A stretch of DNA of 31,706 nucleotides from WHUA01 sp964585785 (GTDB lineage Bacteria; Pseudomonadota; Alphaproteobacteria; UBA8366), in NCBI GenBank assembly GCA_964585785.1, contig CAZPFL010000031.1, forward strand, positions 1 through 31,706, written 5' to 3'. Positions 8,481 to 16,564 of the stretch are shown here, piece by piece (position 1 is the first letter of the stretch; each line of letters starts with the position of its first letter). The notes beneath the pieces are model-generated. The model was not told where the DNA came from and did no database searches. It saw nothing but the letters and a program-made list of their open reading frames with translations. The position numbers were made by a program, and so were the translations under genes.

Positions 8481-9710
8481 ATGGATTTCAACGATACGCC
8501 CGAAGAAGCCGCCTTCCGCGCCGAAGCGCGCGCCTGGCTCGACAAGAACGCGGAGCGGCGGGAGCCCGGCCGCACCTACAAGCTCCGGCGCGGCGAGGAA
8601 GGGCTTATGACGCTCGCCCGTGCCTGGGAGCGCAAGAAGTTCGACGGCGGCTTCGCCGGCATCGCCATTCCGAAGGAATACGGCGGGCGTGGCGGGACGC
8701 GGCTGCAGCAGATCGTCTACCTGCAGGAAGAGGCGCATTACGTGACGCCGCCGGCGGTCTTCAACATCAGCCACGGCATGTGCGTCCCCGTCTTGCTCGC
8801 CTATGCGACCGAGGAACAGAAGAAGCATTTCGTGCCCGCGACGCTGAGCGGTGACCACCTGTGGTGCCAGCTCTTCTCGGAGCCGGGCGCGGGGTCGGAC
8901 CTCGCCGGGCTGCGCACGCGCTCGGTCAAGGACGGCGACGAGTGGGTGATCAACGGCCAAAAGATCTGGAACTCCGGCGCGCAGTTCGCCGACTACGGCA
9001 TCCTGGTGACTCGCAGCGATCCCAACGTGCCGAAGCACAAGGGCCTGACCTATTTCTTCCTCGACATGAAGTCGCCCGGCGTCGAGGTGCGGCCGATCAA
9101 GCAGATGCAGGGCTTCTCGAACTTCAACGAGGTCTTCCTCACCGACGTGCGCATTCCGGATTCGCAGCGCCTCGGCGCGGTCGGTGACGGCTGGAAGGTG
9201 GCGATCACGACGCTGATGAACGAGCGCCTCGTCTCCGGCGTGCGGCCCGCGCCCAACTTCGAGGATGTTTTCGGCTTGGCGCGCGACCTCGCGCTGGAGG
9301 ACGGGCCGGCGATCGCCAACGCGGCGGTGCGCGAGAAGCTGGCGCACTGGTACGTGCAGTCGCGCGGGCTCGAGCTGATCCGCTACCGCACCATCACCGC
9401 GCTGTCGCAGGGCCGGCAGCCGGGGCCGGAGAACTCGATCTCGAAGCTGGTCGGCGCGTTCAACCGCCAGCAGATGGCGGGCTTCGGCATGGACCTGATG
9501 GACATGGGCGGTGCGATCATGGACCGCGACCTCGCGCTGATGCGCGCGCTGTTTCAGGACGCGCTGCTGGACTCGCCGAGTGGCCGTATCGCCGCGGGCA
9601 CGGACGAGATCCTGCGCAACATCATCGGCGAGCGTGTGCTGGGTCTCCCGCGCGAGGCGCGCACCGACACGGACAAGCCGTTCAACCAGCTGCGCGAGAA
9701 CCGGGACTGA
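8481..9710 (+). CDS. Acyl-CoA dehydrogenase family protein, probable catalytic subunit
   Basis: This 409-residue FAD enzyme oxidises an acyl-CoA to the enoyl-CoA. It has the flavin/substrate motif LFSEPGAGSDLAG (131-143), INGQKIWNSGA (157-167), and Glu248 in LMNERL at the place where isovaleryl-CoA-type enzymes carry their catalytic base. The C-terminal AAGTDEILRNIIGERVLGLPRE motif has Ala where medium-chain enzymes have the YEGT glutamate. A ribosome binding site (GGGAGG) lies 6-7 bases before the ATG. With the 371-residue partner immediately upstream it probably forms an alpha2beta2 enzyme for a bulky or branched acyl-CoA. The natural substrate cannot be deduced. Confidence 0.92.
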   Translation: MDFNDTPEEAAFRAEARAWLDKNAERREPGRTYKLRRGEEGLMTLARAWERKKFDGGFAGIAIPKEYGGRGGTRLQQIVYLQEEAHYVTPPAVFNISHGMCVPVLLAYATEEQKKHFVPATLSGDHLWCQLFSEPGAGSDLAGLRTRSVKDGDEWVINGQKIWNSGAQFADYGILVTRSDPNVPKHKGLTYFFLDMKSPGVEVRPIKQMQGFSNFNEVFLTDVRIPDSQRLGAVGDGWKVAITTLMNERLVSGVRPAPNFEDVFGLARDLALEDGPAIANAAVREKLAHWYVQSRGLELIRYRTITALSQGRQPGPENSISKLVGAFNRQQMAGFGMDLMDMGGAIMDRDLALMRALFQDALLDSPSGRIAAGTDEILRNIIGERVLGLPREARTDTDKPFNQLRENRD

Positions 9711-9729
9711 GCGCCCGTCGCCCGCGCCG

Positions 9730-11184
9730 CTAGGTCGTGAGCTTCACGGTCTCGCCCGGCGCCGGCGTGTGCTCGAACTTGCCGCGCGCGATCAGCGCCT
9801 CGCGTCCGCCGTTTGCTTCGACCAGCGCGGTCTGGCTCTTGTAGGCCGCGTCGTCCGCCGCCTCGGGATCGACGATGCCGCGGAGGATCGCCTCGTACTC
9901 GGTGATGATCTTGCGGTGATCCGCGCTGCGCGAGAGGTCGTGCAGCTCTTCGGGATCGGCCTCCAGGTCGAACAGCTCCGGCTCGTAGCCGACATAGTGG
10001 ATGTATTTGTAACGGCCCTTGCGGATCATGAAGGCCGCGCGGTCGGCGGCCGCCGCGTAATATTCGCAGAAGGCGACGCGGTCGGGATCGGACTCCGCCT
10101 GGGCCAGCCCGATCAGCGAGCGCCCCGGCATGCCGGCTTGCCCGGCGAGCGCCTTGAGCCCGGCGCCGTCCAGCATGGTGGGCGCGATGTCGAGCAGCGT
10201 GACCGGCGTGGTCGAGACCTTGTTCTCCGGCACGTCCGGGCCCGCCACGATCATGGGGATGAAGGCCGCTTCCTCGTACATGTTGGATTTGCCGAACAGC
10301 CGCCGCGCCCCGAGGTTGTCGCCGTGATCCGAGGTGTAGATCACCAGCGTGTCGTCGCGCAGGCCGCATTCGTCGAGGCAGGCGAGCACCTTGCCGATGT
10401 TGCGGTCGAGATAGGTGATGGCGCCGTAATAGCTGGCCAGGATGACGCGCCGGGATTCGTCGGTGACGAAATCGTTGTAGTTCCGTGAGCGCTCCGCCTT
10501 CTGGATCCAGGGGTGCGTGACCGCGTCGGGATCGGACAGCTTCGGCTTCGGGATGCTCGCCGTGGGATAGAGATCGTAGAATTCCTGCGGTGCGATATAG
10601 GGCGGGTGCGGGCAGACGAAGGAGACGAAGGCATTGAAGGGGTCCGCCTTCTTGTCCGCCGCGCGGGCGCGGATCCAGGCGCAGGCGCGCTCGGCGATGT
10701 CGTGGTCATAGCGCAGATAGGGGCTGTCGCCCGGCCCGATCTCGGTCATGCTGCGGCTCGATTTCATCGGGCCCACCATCGGCCGCTTGATGCAGCTCCG
10801 GATATCGCCCTTGCCGCCCACCACATGCATCGGGATGATCTGCTCGGCGAAGCCGGTGTCGTCCTCCTTGTTGCGGAAGTGCAGCTTGCCGATCGAGGTC
10901 GCTGACGATCCGTTCTCCCGCAGCATGTGATGCCAGCTCTTCGGCTGGCCGATATAGGGGTGCGCATTGTCCCAATTGCCGGTCTTGAAGACGTATTGCC
11001 CGGTGGCGAGCACCGCGCGCGCCGGCACGCAGATCGGCGAGTTGGAATAGGCCGTCGTGAAGCGCGTTCCCCGCGCGGCCAGCGCGTCGATGTTGGGGGT
11101 CTGCACGAAGGGGTGTCCATAGCAGCCGGACGCCTTGCCCTGATGCTGGTCGGACATGATGTAGAGAATGTTCAGCGGTTTCAT
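9730..11184 (-). CDS. Sulfatase (arylsulfatase/choline-sulfatase-like), Cys-type formylglycine enzyme
   Basis: This 484-residue alkaline-phosphatase-superfamily enzyme hydrolyses a sulfate (or related) ester. NILYIMSDQHQGKASGCYGH opens the fold and supplies metal ligands (Asp12, Gln13). CVPARAVLATG (52-62) is the sulfatase signature, whose Cys52 is converted to formylglycine by a separate maturase. YTSDHGDNLG supplies the later Asp/His metal ligands. No signal peptide is seen, so it is cytoplasmic, as in choline sulfatases. The ATG at 11184 is preceded by GAGGGA at good spacing; the frame is open further upstream but looks non-coding. It converges on the acyl-CoA dehydrogenase genes. Phosphonate monoester hydrolase is a less likely alternative. 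Confidence 0.9.
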   Translation of the reverse strand: MKPLNILYIMSDQHQGKASGCYGHPFVQTPNIDALAARGTRFTTAYSNSPICVPARAVLATGQYVFKTGNWDNAHPYIGQPKSWHHMLRENGSSATSIGKLHFRNKEDDTGFAEQIIPMHVVGGKGDIRSCIKRPMVGPMKSSRSMTEIGPGDSPYLRYDHDIAERACAWIRARAADKKADPFNAFVSFVCPHPPYIAPQEFYDLYPTASIPKPKLSDPDAVTHPWIQKAERSRNYNDFVTDESRRVILASYYGAITYLDRNIGKVLACLDECGLRDDTLVIYTSDHGDNLGARRLFGKSNMYEEAAFIPMIVAGPDVPENKVSTTPVTLLDIAPTMLDGAGLKALAGQAGMPGRSLIGLAQAESDPDRVAFCEYYAAAADRAAFMIRKGRYKYIHYVGYEPELFDLEADPEELHDLSRSADHRKIITEYEAILRGIVDPEAADDAAYKSQTALVEANGGREALIARGKFEHTPAPGETVKLTT

Positions 11185-11620
11185 GGCGGTCCCTCGATGG
11201 CGCGGCGGTTCGGCGTGCGCTTTCATCTTACCGGCGTCGCCGCGATTCCGACGAATCCACGCCAGATTGTCGGCGCTCCGATCCGCGCGCTCGCCTGGGC
11301 TGCGCCGCGCGGCATGCCCGTCGGGGCGTCCGCGCACGGGAAACCGCTTCGCATAGCGGCTGATATTTTCCACTAAAGGAGCAATACAAAAGATTCAACA
11401 GGCGGAAGAAGGCGCTTCGGAGGGGGATTTCCGCGGGATGGGTCGAAATCCTACGACTCTTGGGCTAGCCCAAAGACCCGAATGACGGCCTCCTGGTACG
11501 GTGCTCTAATTTCCGGGGCAGTCCGGTGGGGAGTGCAATTGCCCGGCTGCCGCGAACAGGGCTTGTGCAAGCGGGACGTGCCTGCTTGACGCGATTTTGG
11601 CGCTACTGCGTGGTCTCGGC
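11185..11620. other. 436-bp intergenic region without a convincing gene
   Basis: This stretch separates the leftward sulfatase gene from the rightward coiled-coil membrane-protein gene and should hold both promoters. The part nearest the sulfatase gene (to about 11370) stays G+C rich and open in frame, but shows no recognisable protein. The part from 11370 to 11440 is purine rich (cactaaaggagcaatacaaa and following). I see no RNA gene, repeat or strong terminator. Confidence 0.5.
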
Positions 11621-12442
11621 ATGACACGAAAGGCAGCAACAGGGTTCGACGGGTCCGGCTGGCGCTCCTGGGCGTCGCGCTTGACGCCGCAGCAGGCGCA
11701 GGCCGCCGATCTCGACGGCCGGCGCGCGACGGCCGCGAAGCGTGCGGCTGCCGCCGAGATTCTCGCCAAAGAGGCGAATGCCGTTCGTCTCAAGGCGCTT
11801 CTGGACGCTGCCCGGGAAGAGGCGGCCAATCGGAACATCCGCTCGGCGGAAGAGCGTTTCGCCGCGGCCCGCGGCGTGTGGGAGTCCGCCCGGCGCGGCA
11901 TCGAGGCCGAGCCCGACCCCTATGTGGATTTGGACGAGACCCTGCCGGCGGACGGCGCGGCGCCATCTTCCACGGCGACGGCCTGGCTGTCGAAGCTGAG
12001 AGAAATCCCGCGCGGCAAGGCCCTGTTTGTCGGGGCGCTGCCCGTGCTGCTGCTTGTCGGTGGCATTGGCGCCGGCGCCTATCTTCGCGCGCTGGCGGAG
12101 CCCTCGATGACTGGCGCGACGCCGATCGTGCACGCGTCGATCGAGACACCCGGCGCGCAAGGCGCTCTTACTTCGGGCGCGGTCACCACGCCACCGCCGG
12201 CGCACCCCGCGTTATCGACGGATACCGGCGCAACGCCGGCTCCGCTGCCGAAAGCGGCTGTGATCGCGCCGGAGCCCAAGCCGACACCGCGCGCCCATGC
12301 CGCCGCGACCGTGGCGCGGACGCACAAGCGGCTCATCATGCCGCCACCGCCGCCGCCGCCCCGCCCCGAGCCGGACTCGCTCGCCGCCGGCGTTCCGGCG
12401 CCTGTGGTCGCGCAACCGCGCTTCTCCTCCAACGTCGAGTAG
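11621..12442 (+). CDS. Predicted single-pass membrane protein with coiled-coil and Pro-rich regions, function unknown
   Basis: This 273-residue protein has an Ala/Glu/Arg-rich helical N-terminal half (about 25-95, probably coiled coil and cytoplasmic), a single transmembrane segment (about 134-155, ALFVGALPVLLLVGGIGAGAYL), and a long Ala/Pro/Thr-rich periplasmic tail with a run of seven prolines near residue 240. This layout resembles TonB-like or cell-envelope scaffold proteins, but no TonB C-terminal domain is present and I do not recognise a family. The ATG at 11621 lacks a clear ribosome binding site. Opposite-strand frames overlap, but the well-formed membrane segment supports this strand. 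Confidence 0.6.
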   Translation: MTRKAATGFDGSGWRSWASRLTPQQAQAADLDGRRATAAKRAAAAEILAKEANAVRLKALLDAAREEAANRNIRSAEERFAAARGVWESARRGIEAEPDPYVDLDETLPADGAAPSSTATAWLSKLREIPRGKALFVGALPVLLLVGGIGAGAYLRALAEPSMTGATPIVHASIETPGAQGALTSGAVTTPPPAHPALSTDTGATPAPLPKAAVIAPEPKPTPRAHAAATVARTHKRLIMPPPPPPPRPEPDSLAAGVPAPVVAQPRFSSNVE

Positions 12443-12491
12443 CGGTCTCCTGCTGTAAAGCTCAGCGGTTTACGTCCGTTGTCGGGCGCGG

Positions 12492-13337
12492 TCACGCGTC
12501 TTCGAGCGGCCGACCGTCATGCTGCGCGCAGAAGCGGAGCACGTGCTCGGCGCAGGTTCGGGGATAGAGGAGGTGGACCATGTGGAAAGGCGTCGGCAGG
12601 TGGATCATCTCGAACCGGCCGAGGCCCTTCCGCAGCATTGCTTCCTGCGCCGGACTCGTGATCTGGCCCGAAGTCGGATAAAGCCCGAGCACCGGCGCCT
12701 GCACGGCCGGCAGGAAATCGGACGCGTTGGCGGCGTTGACGAGCTTCGACATGGCGACCTGCACGTCCGGGTCGCCCTTGGCGAATTCGTCGACATACCA
12801 GTTGAACAGGCCGGGCTCCGTGTCGGCGGGGATGCGCGTGCCGCGGGTCGTCGCTTCGACCCAGTTGCGGATGCCCATCGCCTGCATCGCGTCTGTGCGC
12901 GAGCCGTGCCCCATCGCATAGCGCTGCTTCATCGCGTCTTCGATGAAGACGGGCGTGGCGACCAGCGTCAGCGTCCGGACGCGCGACGGGTGGCGCGCGG
13001 CGAGCGCGAGGCCGAGGATGCCGCCCATCGACTCGCCGCAATAATGTACGTTCTCCGCGCTCAGATGGTCGAGCAGCGCCACCAGATCCCCGACCAGCGC
13101 GTCGAGCGTGACGTCGCGCGCGAGGTCGAGCCGGCCGGTGGACCCGCCGAGCCCCCGCATGTCCGGCCGCAGCACCTTGTAGAAGCGCGACAGGTAAGGG
13201 ACCCAGCGGTACCAGAACCGGGCGGACCGTCCGTTGCCGTGCTGCAGCAGGAGATAGGGACGGTCGGTCCACGGGTCGGTGAAATCGTCGACCTGGTAAT
13301 GGACCGATATCTCGGACGTCCTCCGCAGCAGCGGCAT
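12492..13337 (-). CDS. Alpha/beta hydrolase
   Basis: This 281-residue alpha/beta-fold hydrolase has the oxyanion motif LLLQHGNG (29-36), the nucleophile elbow GESMGG (Ser103 at 101-106), and a late PFHMVHLLYP segment that should supply the catalytic His. RPDMRGLGGSTG is typical of carboxylesterase, lactonase or C-C-bond hydrolase members such as 3-oxoadipate enol-lactonase-like enzymes. It starts 16 bp after the VOC gene on the same strand, so the two form an operon. The pairing of a ring-cleavage-type VOC protein with a hydrolase suggests breakdown of a small aromatic or lactone compound (inference). Confidence 0.88.
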   Translation of the reverse strand: MPLLRRTSEISVHYQVDDFTDPWTDRPYLLLQHGNGRSARFWYRWVPYLSRFYKVLRPDMRGLGGSTGRLDLARDVTLDALVGDLVALLDHLSAENVHYCGESMGGILGLALAARHPSRVRTLTLVATPVFIEDAMKQRYAMGHGSRTDAMQAMGIRNWVEATTRGTRIPADTEPGLFNWYVDEFAKGDPDVQVAMSKLVNAANASDFLPAVQAPVLGLYPTSGQITSPAQEAMLRKGLGRFEMIHLPTPFHMVHLLYPRTCAEHVLRFCAQHDGRPLEDA

Positions 13338-13353
13338 GATGCGGTCTCAGGCG

Positions 13354-13746
13354 TCAGCCGGCCTGGCTGCGGTCGACCAGCTCGATGCTGACGTTCTCCG
13401 GGCCGCGCAGGAAGGCGATGCGGACGCCGGGGCGGATGGTCGTCGGCTCCATGGTGAAGGCGGCGCCTTTACCTTTCAGCTCGTCCGCGATGGCATCGAT
13501 GCCGGTGACGATCAGGCCCACGTGGTCGAGTCCCATGTAGGGCGAGCTCGGCGCCGACCCCACCGTGTCGCTCGGCTCGACCTTGGCGATGAAGATCATC
13601 TGGCCGCACAGGTCCATGTCCACGCGCGGCTTGCCGTTCTGCGTCGAGCGTTTGATCGTCGCGCCGAACATCTTCTCGTAGAACTCCGCGGTTTTCTCCG
13701 GATCGGGGCTCCGTAGATGGATATGATCGAATTTGAACGCGCCCAT
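13354..13746 (-). CDS. VOC family (glyoxalase/bleomycin-resistance/dioxygenase fold) protein
   Basis: This 130-residue single-module protein has two beta-alpha-beta-beta-beta repeats. FDHIHLRSPDPEKTAEFYEKM opens the first and GLDHVGLIVTGIDAIADELK the second; FLRGPENVSIELVDR carries the usual C-terminal Glu metal ligand. Candidate ligands are His9 or His11, His74 and Glu at about 123. Members are lyases, dioxygenases, isomerases or binding proteins, so function is not fixed by sequence. GGGAGAG precedes the ATG. It is the first gene of a two-gene operon with the alpha/beta hydrolase. Confidence 0.88.
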   Translation of the reverse strand: MGAFKFDHIHLRSPDPEKTAEFYEKMFGATIKRSTQNGKPRVDMDLCGQMIFIAKVEPSDTVGSAPSSPYMGLDHVGLIVTGIDAIADELKGKGAAFTMEPTTIRPGVRIAFLRGPENVSIELVDRSQAG

Positions 13747-13795
13747 GCTTTCTCTCCCTTTCGCTTCCGTTTCCCGCTGCCTCCGATCCTAACGG

Positions 13796-13815
13796 TTGGG
13801 CGCGTTTTGCGCCAA
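13796..13815. promoter_or_regulatory. Small inverted repeat between the VOC and PAS genes
   Basis: GGCGC (13799-13803) and GCGCC (13809-13813) flank GTTTT. Outer TTG/CAA extend the symmetry with one bulged G. It lies about 50 bases upstream of the leftward VOC gene and about 100 upstream of the rightward PAS gene, a reasonable place for an operator. No regulator is assigned. Confidence 0.25.
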
Positions 13816-13910
13816 ATCGACGCGGGGACCTATCTCGCGCTAAAGATGATCTTGGAGCTGGCGGCTGCAACGCTTATTCTGTCGGGCCTATCGCCAGACG
13901 AGTCCCCGTC

Positions 13911-14420
13911 ATGGATCTGCCGCCAGAAGGGAATATCCCGCAGGACTGCCACCCACGCGTGCGGGCGATGATCGATTATTGGTTGTCGATCCACCCGGCG
14001 TCCGGCTTGCCGGGGCGGCAGCATTTCGACCCCATCGCGGTGCCGAAGCTGCTCAGCAACATGGGGCTGATCGAGGTCCATGGCGAGCCGCCGCGCTTCC
14101 GCTGCCGGCTTTACGGGACCGGGCTGGTCGCGGCGATCGGCCGGGATATCACCGGCCAGTGGTACGACGAGGCGTTTCCGAACTTTGAGCGGGAAGCGCA
14201 GCATCGGAATTTCTGCCACGTGGTGACGACGGGCACGCCGCATTGGCGGCGCGGCCGGCTGCGCATTCCGGCGGAGAAGGAGCATCACCTGCTGGAGCGC
14301 GTGCATCTGCCGATGGCGAGCGACGGCGCGACGGTCGCCATGATCCTCACCTACGCGATCTTCTTCGATCCGGACGATCCGTTCCTCGAGGCGCGCGGGC
14401 TGTCCGGCCCGCCCGACTGA
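13911..14420 (+). CDS. PAS domain-containing protein (PAS_5-like)
   Basis: This 169-residue protein consists almost wholly of one PAS-like domain of the type common in Rhodospirillales and rhizobia. The marks are HFDPIAVPKLLSNMGLIEV, FRCRLYGTGLVAAIGRDITGQW and YDEAFPN. There is no attached kinase, cyclase or DNA-binding domain, so it is a stand-alone sensor or ligand-binding module of unknown partner. The ribosome binding site is weak. It is divergent from the VOC-hydrolase operon and convergent with the dioxygenase gene at 14433. Confidence 0.82.
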   Translation: MDLPPEGNIPQDCHPRVRAMIDYWLSIHPASGLPGRQHFDPIAVPKLLSNMGLIEVHGEPPRFRCRLYGTGLVAAIGRDITGQWYDEAFPNFEREAQHRNFCHVVTTGTPHWRRGRLRIPAEKEHHLLERVHLPMASDGATVAMILTYAIFFDPDDPFLEARGLSGPPD

Positions 14421-14432
14421 GATCCCGCCCGA

Positions 14433-15383
14433 TCAATCCGCCGCGGCGTCTTTCTCCCAGGGCGCGATCACCGGGCCGCCCTTGACCAGCACGCGGTGCA
14501 GCAGCCGGGCCTGCGTGTGGTCGACCTCGGTGCGCGCGTGCATGACCGCCTGGTTGTCCCACATGATCAGGTCGCCGACCTGCCAGTCGTCATGCTCCCA
14601 GACGAATTTCTCCTGCGTCGCATGCGCCCAGAGCTTGTCGAGCAGCGCCTCGCTTTCGGCATCCGACAGCTCGACGATGTACGAGGAGGGGCCGTCGTAG
14701 CGCCGTCCGAGATAGAGCGCGCGCTTCTTGGTCACCGGATGAACGCGCACGATCGGGTGCACCGGGCCGATCACCTCCGCGCGCGACTGCGCCTTGGAGA
14801 AGGTCACGCGCACCTTGCCGGAGGTGTTGCGGCTGCGGTCATGCAGGATGTGCTTGCCCTCGACGGCTTGCTTCAGGTCGTCGGGCAAGGTCTCGTAGGC
14901 GAGCACCTGGTTGCAGAAGCGCGTATGGCCGCCGCCGTTCACCGGCACCTTGACCGCGTTCAGCAGGCTGCCCATCGGCGGCGTCTCCATATAGGAGTTG
15001 TCGGAATGCCAGAGCAGCTCCTGGCTGCCGGAGCCCTCGGTGAACTTCTGCGGCTTGCCGTCCTTGTCGAGGTTGGAGATCAGGGTCAGGCCCTCGGTGT
15101 CCGAGATGCGGGCCGATTGGCCGGGCTTGTGGCCGTCCTTGACGTAGAAGCTGTGCGAGCCCGCCACCATACGGCCGCCCAGCCGGTCGGCGAGGGCCAC
15201 GAGCTGCTCCTTCGACAGGAACTGGCGGCGCAGCAGGAGCACCATGTGCTCGGCCCAGATCGCCTTGAGCCGGTCGATCGCCGCGTCGGATGTCTCCTTG
15301 GTGAGATCCAGGCCCCGCACTTCCGCGCCGAGCGCCTTGCCGGTGGGGATGGCCTCGATCGCCTCGATGGTGTTCTCGCTCAT
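14433..15383 (-). CDS. TauD/TfdA family Fe(II)/2-oxoglutarate dioxygenase
   Basis: This 316-residue cytoplasmic non-heme iron oxygenase couples 2-oxoglutarate decarboxylation to substrate hydroxylation. The facial triad is His126-x-Asp128 (WHSDNSY) and His282 (VMHARTEVD). Arg293 and Arg297 lie 11 and 15 residues after the distal His, as in E. coli TauD, to hold 2-oxoglutarate. The start at 15383 has AGGAGG six bases upstream, one of the strongest ribosome binding sites in the window. The substrate could be taurine, a sulfonate, an aryloxyalkanoate or another carboxylate. A second TauD-type gene lies at 19275. Confidence 0.93.
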   Translation of the reverse strand: MSENTIEAIEAIPTGKALGAEVRGLDLTKETSDAAIDRLKAIWAEHMVLLLRRQFLSKEQLVALADRLGGRMVAGSHSFYVKDGHKPGQSARISDTEGLTLISNLDKDGKPQKFTEGSGSQELLWHSDNSYMETPPMGSLLNAVKVPVNGGGHTRFCNQVLAYETLPDDLKQAVEGKHILHDRSRNTSGKVRVTFSKAQSRAEVIGPVHPIVRVHPVTKKRALYLGRRYDGPSSYIVELSDAESEALLDKLWAHATQEKFVWEHDDWQVGDLIMWDNQAVMHARTEVDHTQARLLHRVLVKGGPVIAPWEKDAAAD

Positions 15384-15711
15384 GCGTTCCTCCTGCGCCG
15401 GTGGTTCTGTCGCGTTCTGATGGCGTCGATTGTCGCATAAGGGCCGGTCCCGGTAAAAATCCGGGCGCGCTTCGGGCGCCGGCATTCAGGATCGCGACTC
15501 GAACAATGACATGGCTGAAAAAAGACGATTGCTGACCGATGGCAGGATCGGAAAAGGACAGCGAACGGGCCCCGTTGTTCGGACGTAAATACAAATTCAG
15601 GTGGAATTCATTCAATTCGGTGGTAAACGTGCAAAAAGCGACACTTTGCTGCAATAGCTTGATATGTGTCCGACGCTCTTTGTATTCGGCTGGCAGGATG
15701 GGCATGGCGAA
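15384..15711. other. 328-bp divergent intergenic region
   Basis: This region lies between the leftward dioxygenase gene and the rightward VPLPA-CTERM gene. From about 15560 it becomes more A+T rich and contains a short inverted repeat, GAATT-cattc-AATTC (15604-15618), flanked by GGTGG copies. It is likely promoter DNA for the exported protein. I could not assign -35/-10 boxes with confidence, and no RNA gene was seen. Confidence 0.45.
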
Positions 15712-16431
15712 ATGCTGAGTATTCTTAAGCGGCGCGCGGCCGGCGGGTTCCGCGATGGATCGGGCCTCTTGACGCGCCCAATCCGGTCGATGTTTGGGAT
15801 CTTGATCGCATTGGCCCTTGTGGCGCCTGCGCTGACAGCGCGCGCCGAGGCCGCCTACATCTCAACCCTTTTCAACAGCGATAATAATGGGGCGCCTGGC
15901 GGGGCCGTTTTTTTCAATCTGACGGTCGGTCCGAAAGACATCTCGATCACCCGTTTCGACACCAATGAGGATGCAATCGGCACATTCGCCGGTTTCCAGA
16001 TCTATACCCGATTGGGAAGCGCATTCGGCAGCGAATCCGATGCCGGGTTATGGAACTTCACCGCCTTCGGGACGGTGACGGGACTGGGCGTCGACGCCAT
16101 GAGCCCCGTCTTCTTGAACAACCATATCGATCTAAGCGCCGGGACAACCTATGGTTTTGCGCTTCTCATGCCGGCCGGGGTCACCCACTACTACACGAAC
16201 ACGGGCAGTGATGGCGCGCTTGCATCCTACGCGAACATGGATTTGACGCTCGATTTCGGGACGGCGCAGAGCCTGCCGTTCTTCGGCGCCGTGTACGATC
16301 CGCGCACGTGGAATGGAACGATCTATTACAACACCCCGAGCGCGGTGCCGCTCCCGGCGGCCGCGTGGCTGTTCCTATCCGCTCTGGGTGGCCTCGGCGT
16401 GTTCGGCTGGCGGCGGCGGGTCGCCGCCTAA
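15712..16431 (+). CDS. VPLPA-CTERM (PEP-CTERM-like) exported protein
   Basis: This protein of about 239 residues has an N-terminal signal (hydrophobic segment MFGILIALALVAPALTA preceded by a basic, rather long n-region) and a textbook C-terminal sorting tail. The tail is VPLPAAAWLFLSALGGLG followed by a short Arg cluster (about 212-239). Such tails are recognised by exosortase/archaeosortase-type transpeptidases and direct proteins to the outer surface or exopolysaccharide matrix. The body is rich in Gly, Asn, Thr and aromatic residues, as is usual for these proteins, and has no assignable domain. The start is uncertain: 15664, 15712 and 15790 are in frame. No exosortase gene is in the window. 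Confidence 0.85.
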   Translation: MLSILKRRAAGGFRDGSGLLTRPIRSMFGILIALALVAPALTARAEAAYISTLFNSDNNGAPGGAVFFNLTVGPKDISITRFDTNEDAIGTFAGFQIYTRLGSAFGSESDAGLWNFTAFGTVTGLGVDAMSPVFLNNHIDLSAGTTYGFALLMPAGVTHYYTNTGSDGALASYANMDLTLDFGTAQSLPFFGAVYDPRTWNGTIYYNTPSAVPLPAAAWLFLSALGGLGVFGWRRRVAA

Positions 16432-16461
16432 CGGCCCCATCGACCTTCCTATTCTTCAACG

Positions 16462-16488
16462 GCGGTCCTTCGGGGCCGCTTCTCATTT
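16462..16488 (+). terminator. Rho-independent-type terminator with UUCG tetraloop
   Basis: GCGGTCC (16462-16468) pairs with GGGCCGC (16473-16479), with one G-U pair, around a TTCG tetraloop. TTCTCATTT follows. It lies 31 bp after the VPLPA-CTERM stop codon and should end that transcript. The T-tract is weak. Confidence 0.55.
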
Positions 16489-16564
16489 CCGGTGAGCGCC
16501 TGCGCCGTTTGCGGGCCGCGCGCTTTCCGGGCAGGCTCGACGAAACGGGAGAGGGACGGGACGG

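Noticed and set aside
7179..9347. 722-codon minus-strand open frame across the acyl-CoA dehydrogenase genes
   Set aside because: It is antisense to two well-recognised enzymes. Its translation is Arg/Ala/Leu-rich without any domain.
11640..11665. GGGTTCGACGGGTCC resembling a tRNA T-arm
   Set aside because: No acceptor, D or anticodon arm can be built around it, and it lies within a probable coding frame.
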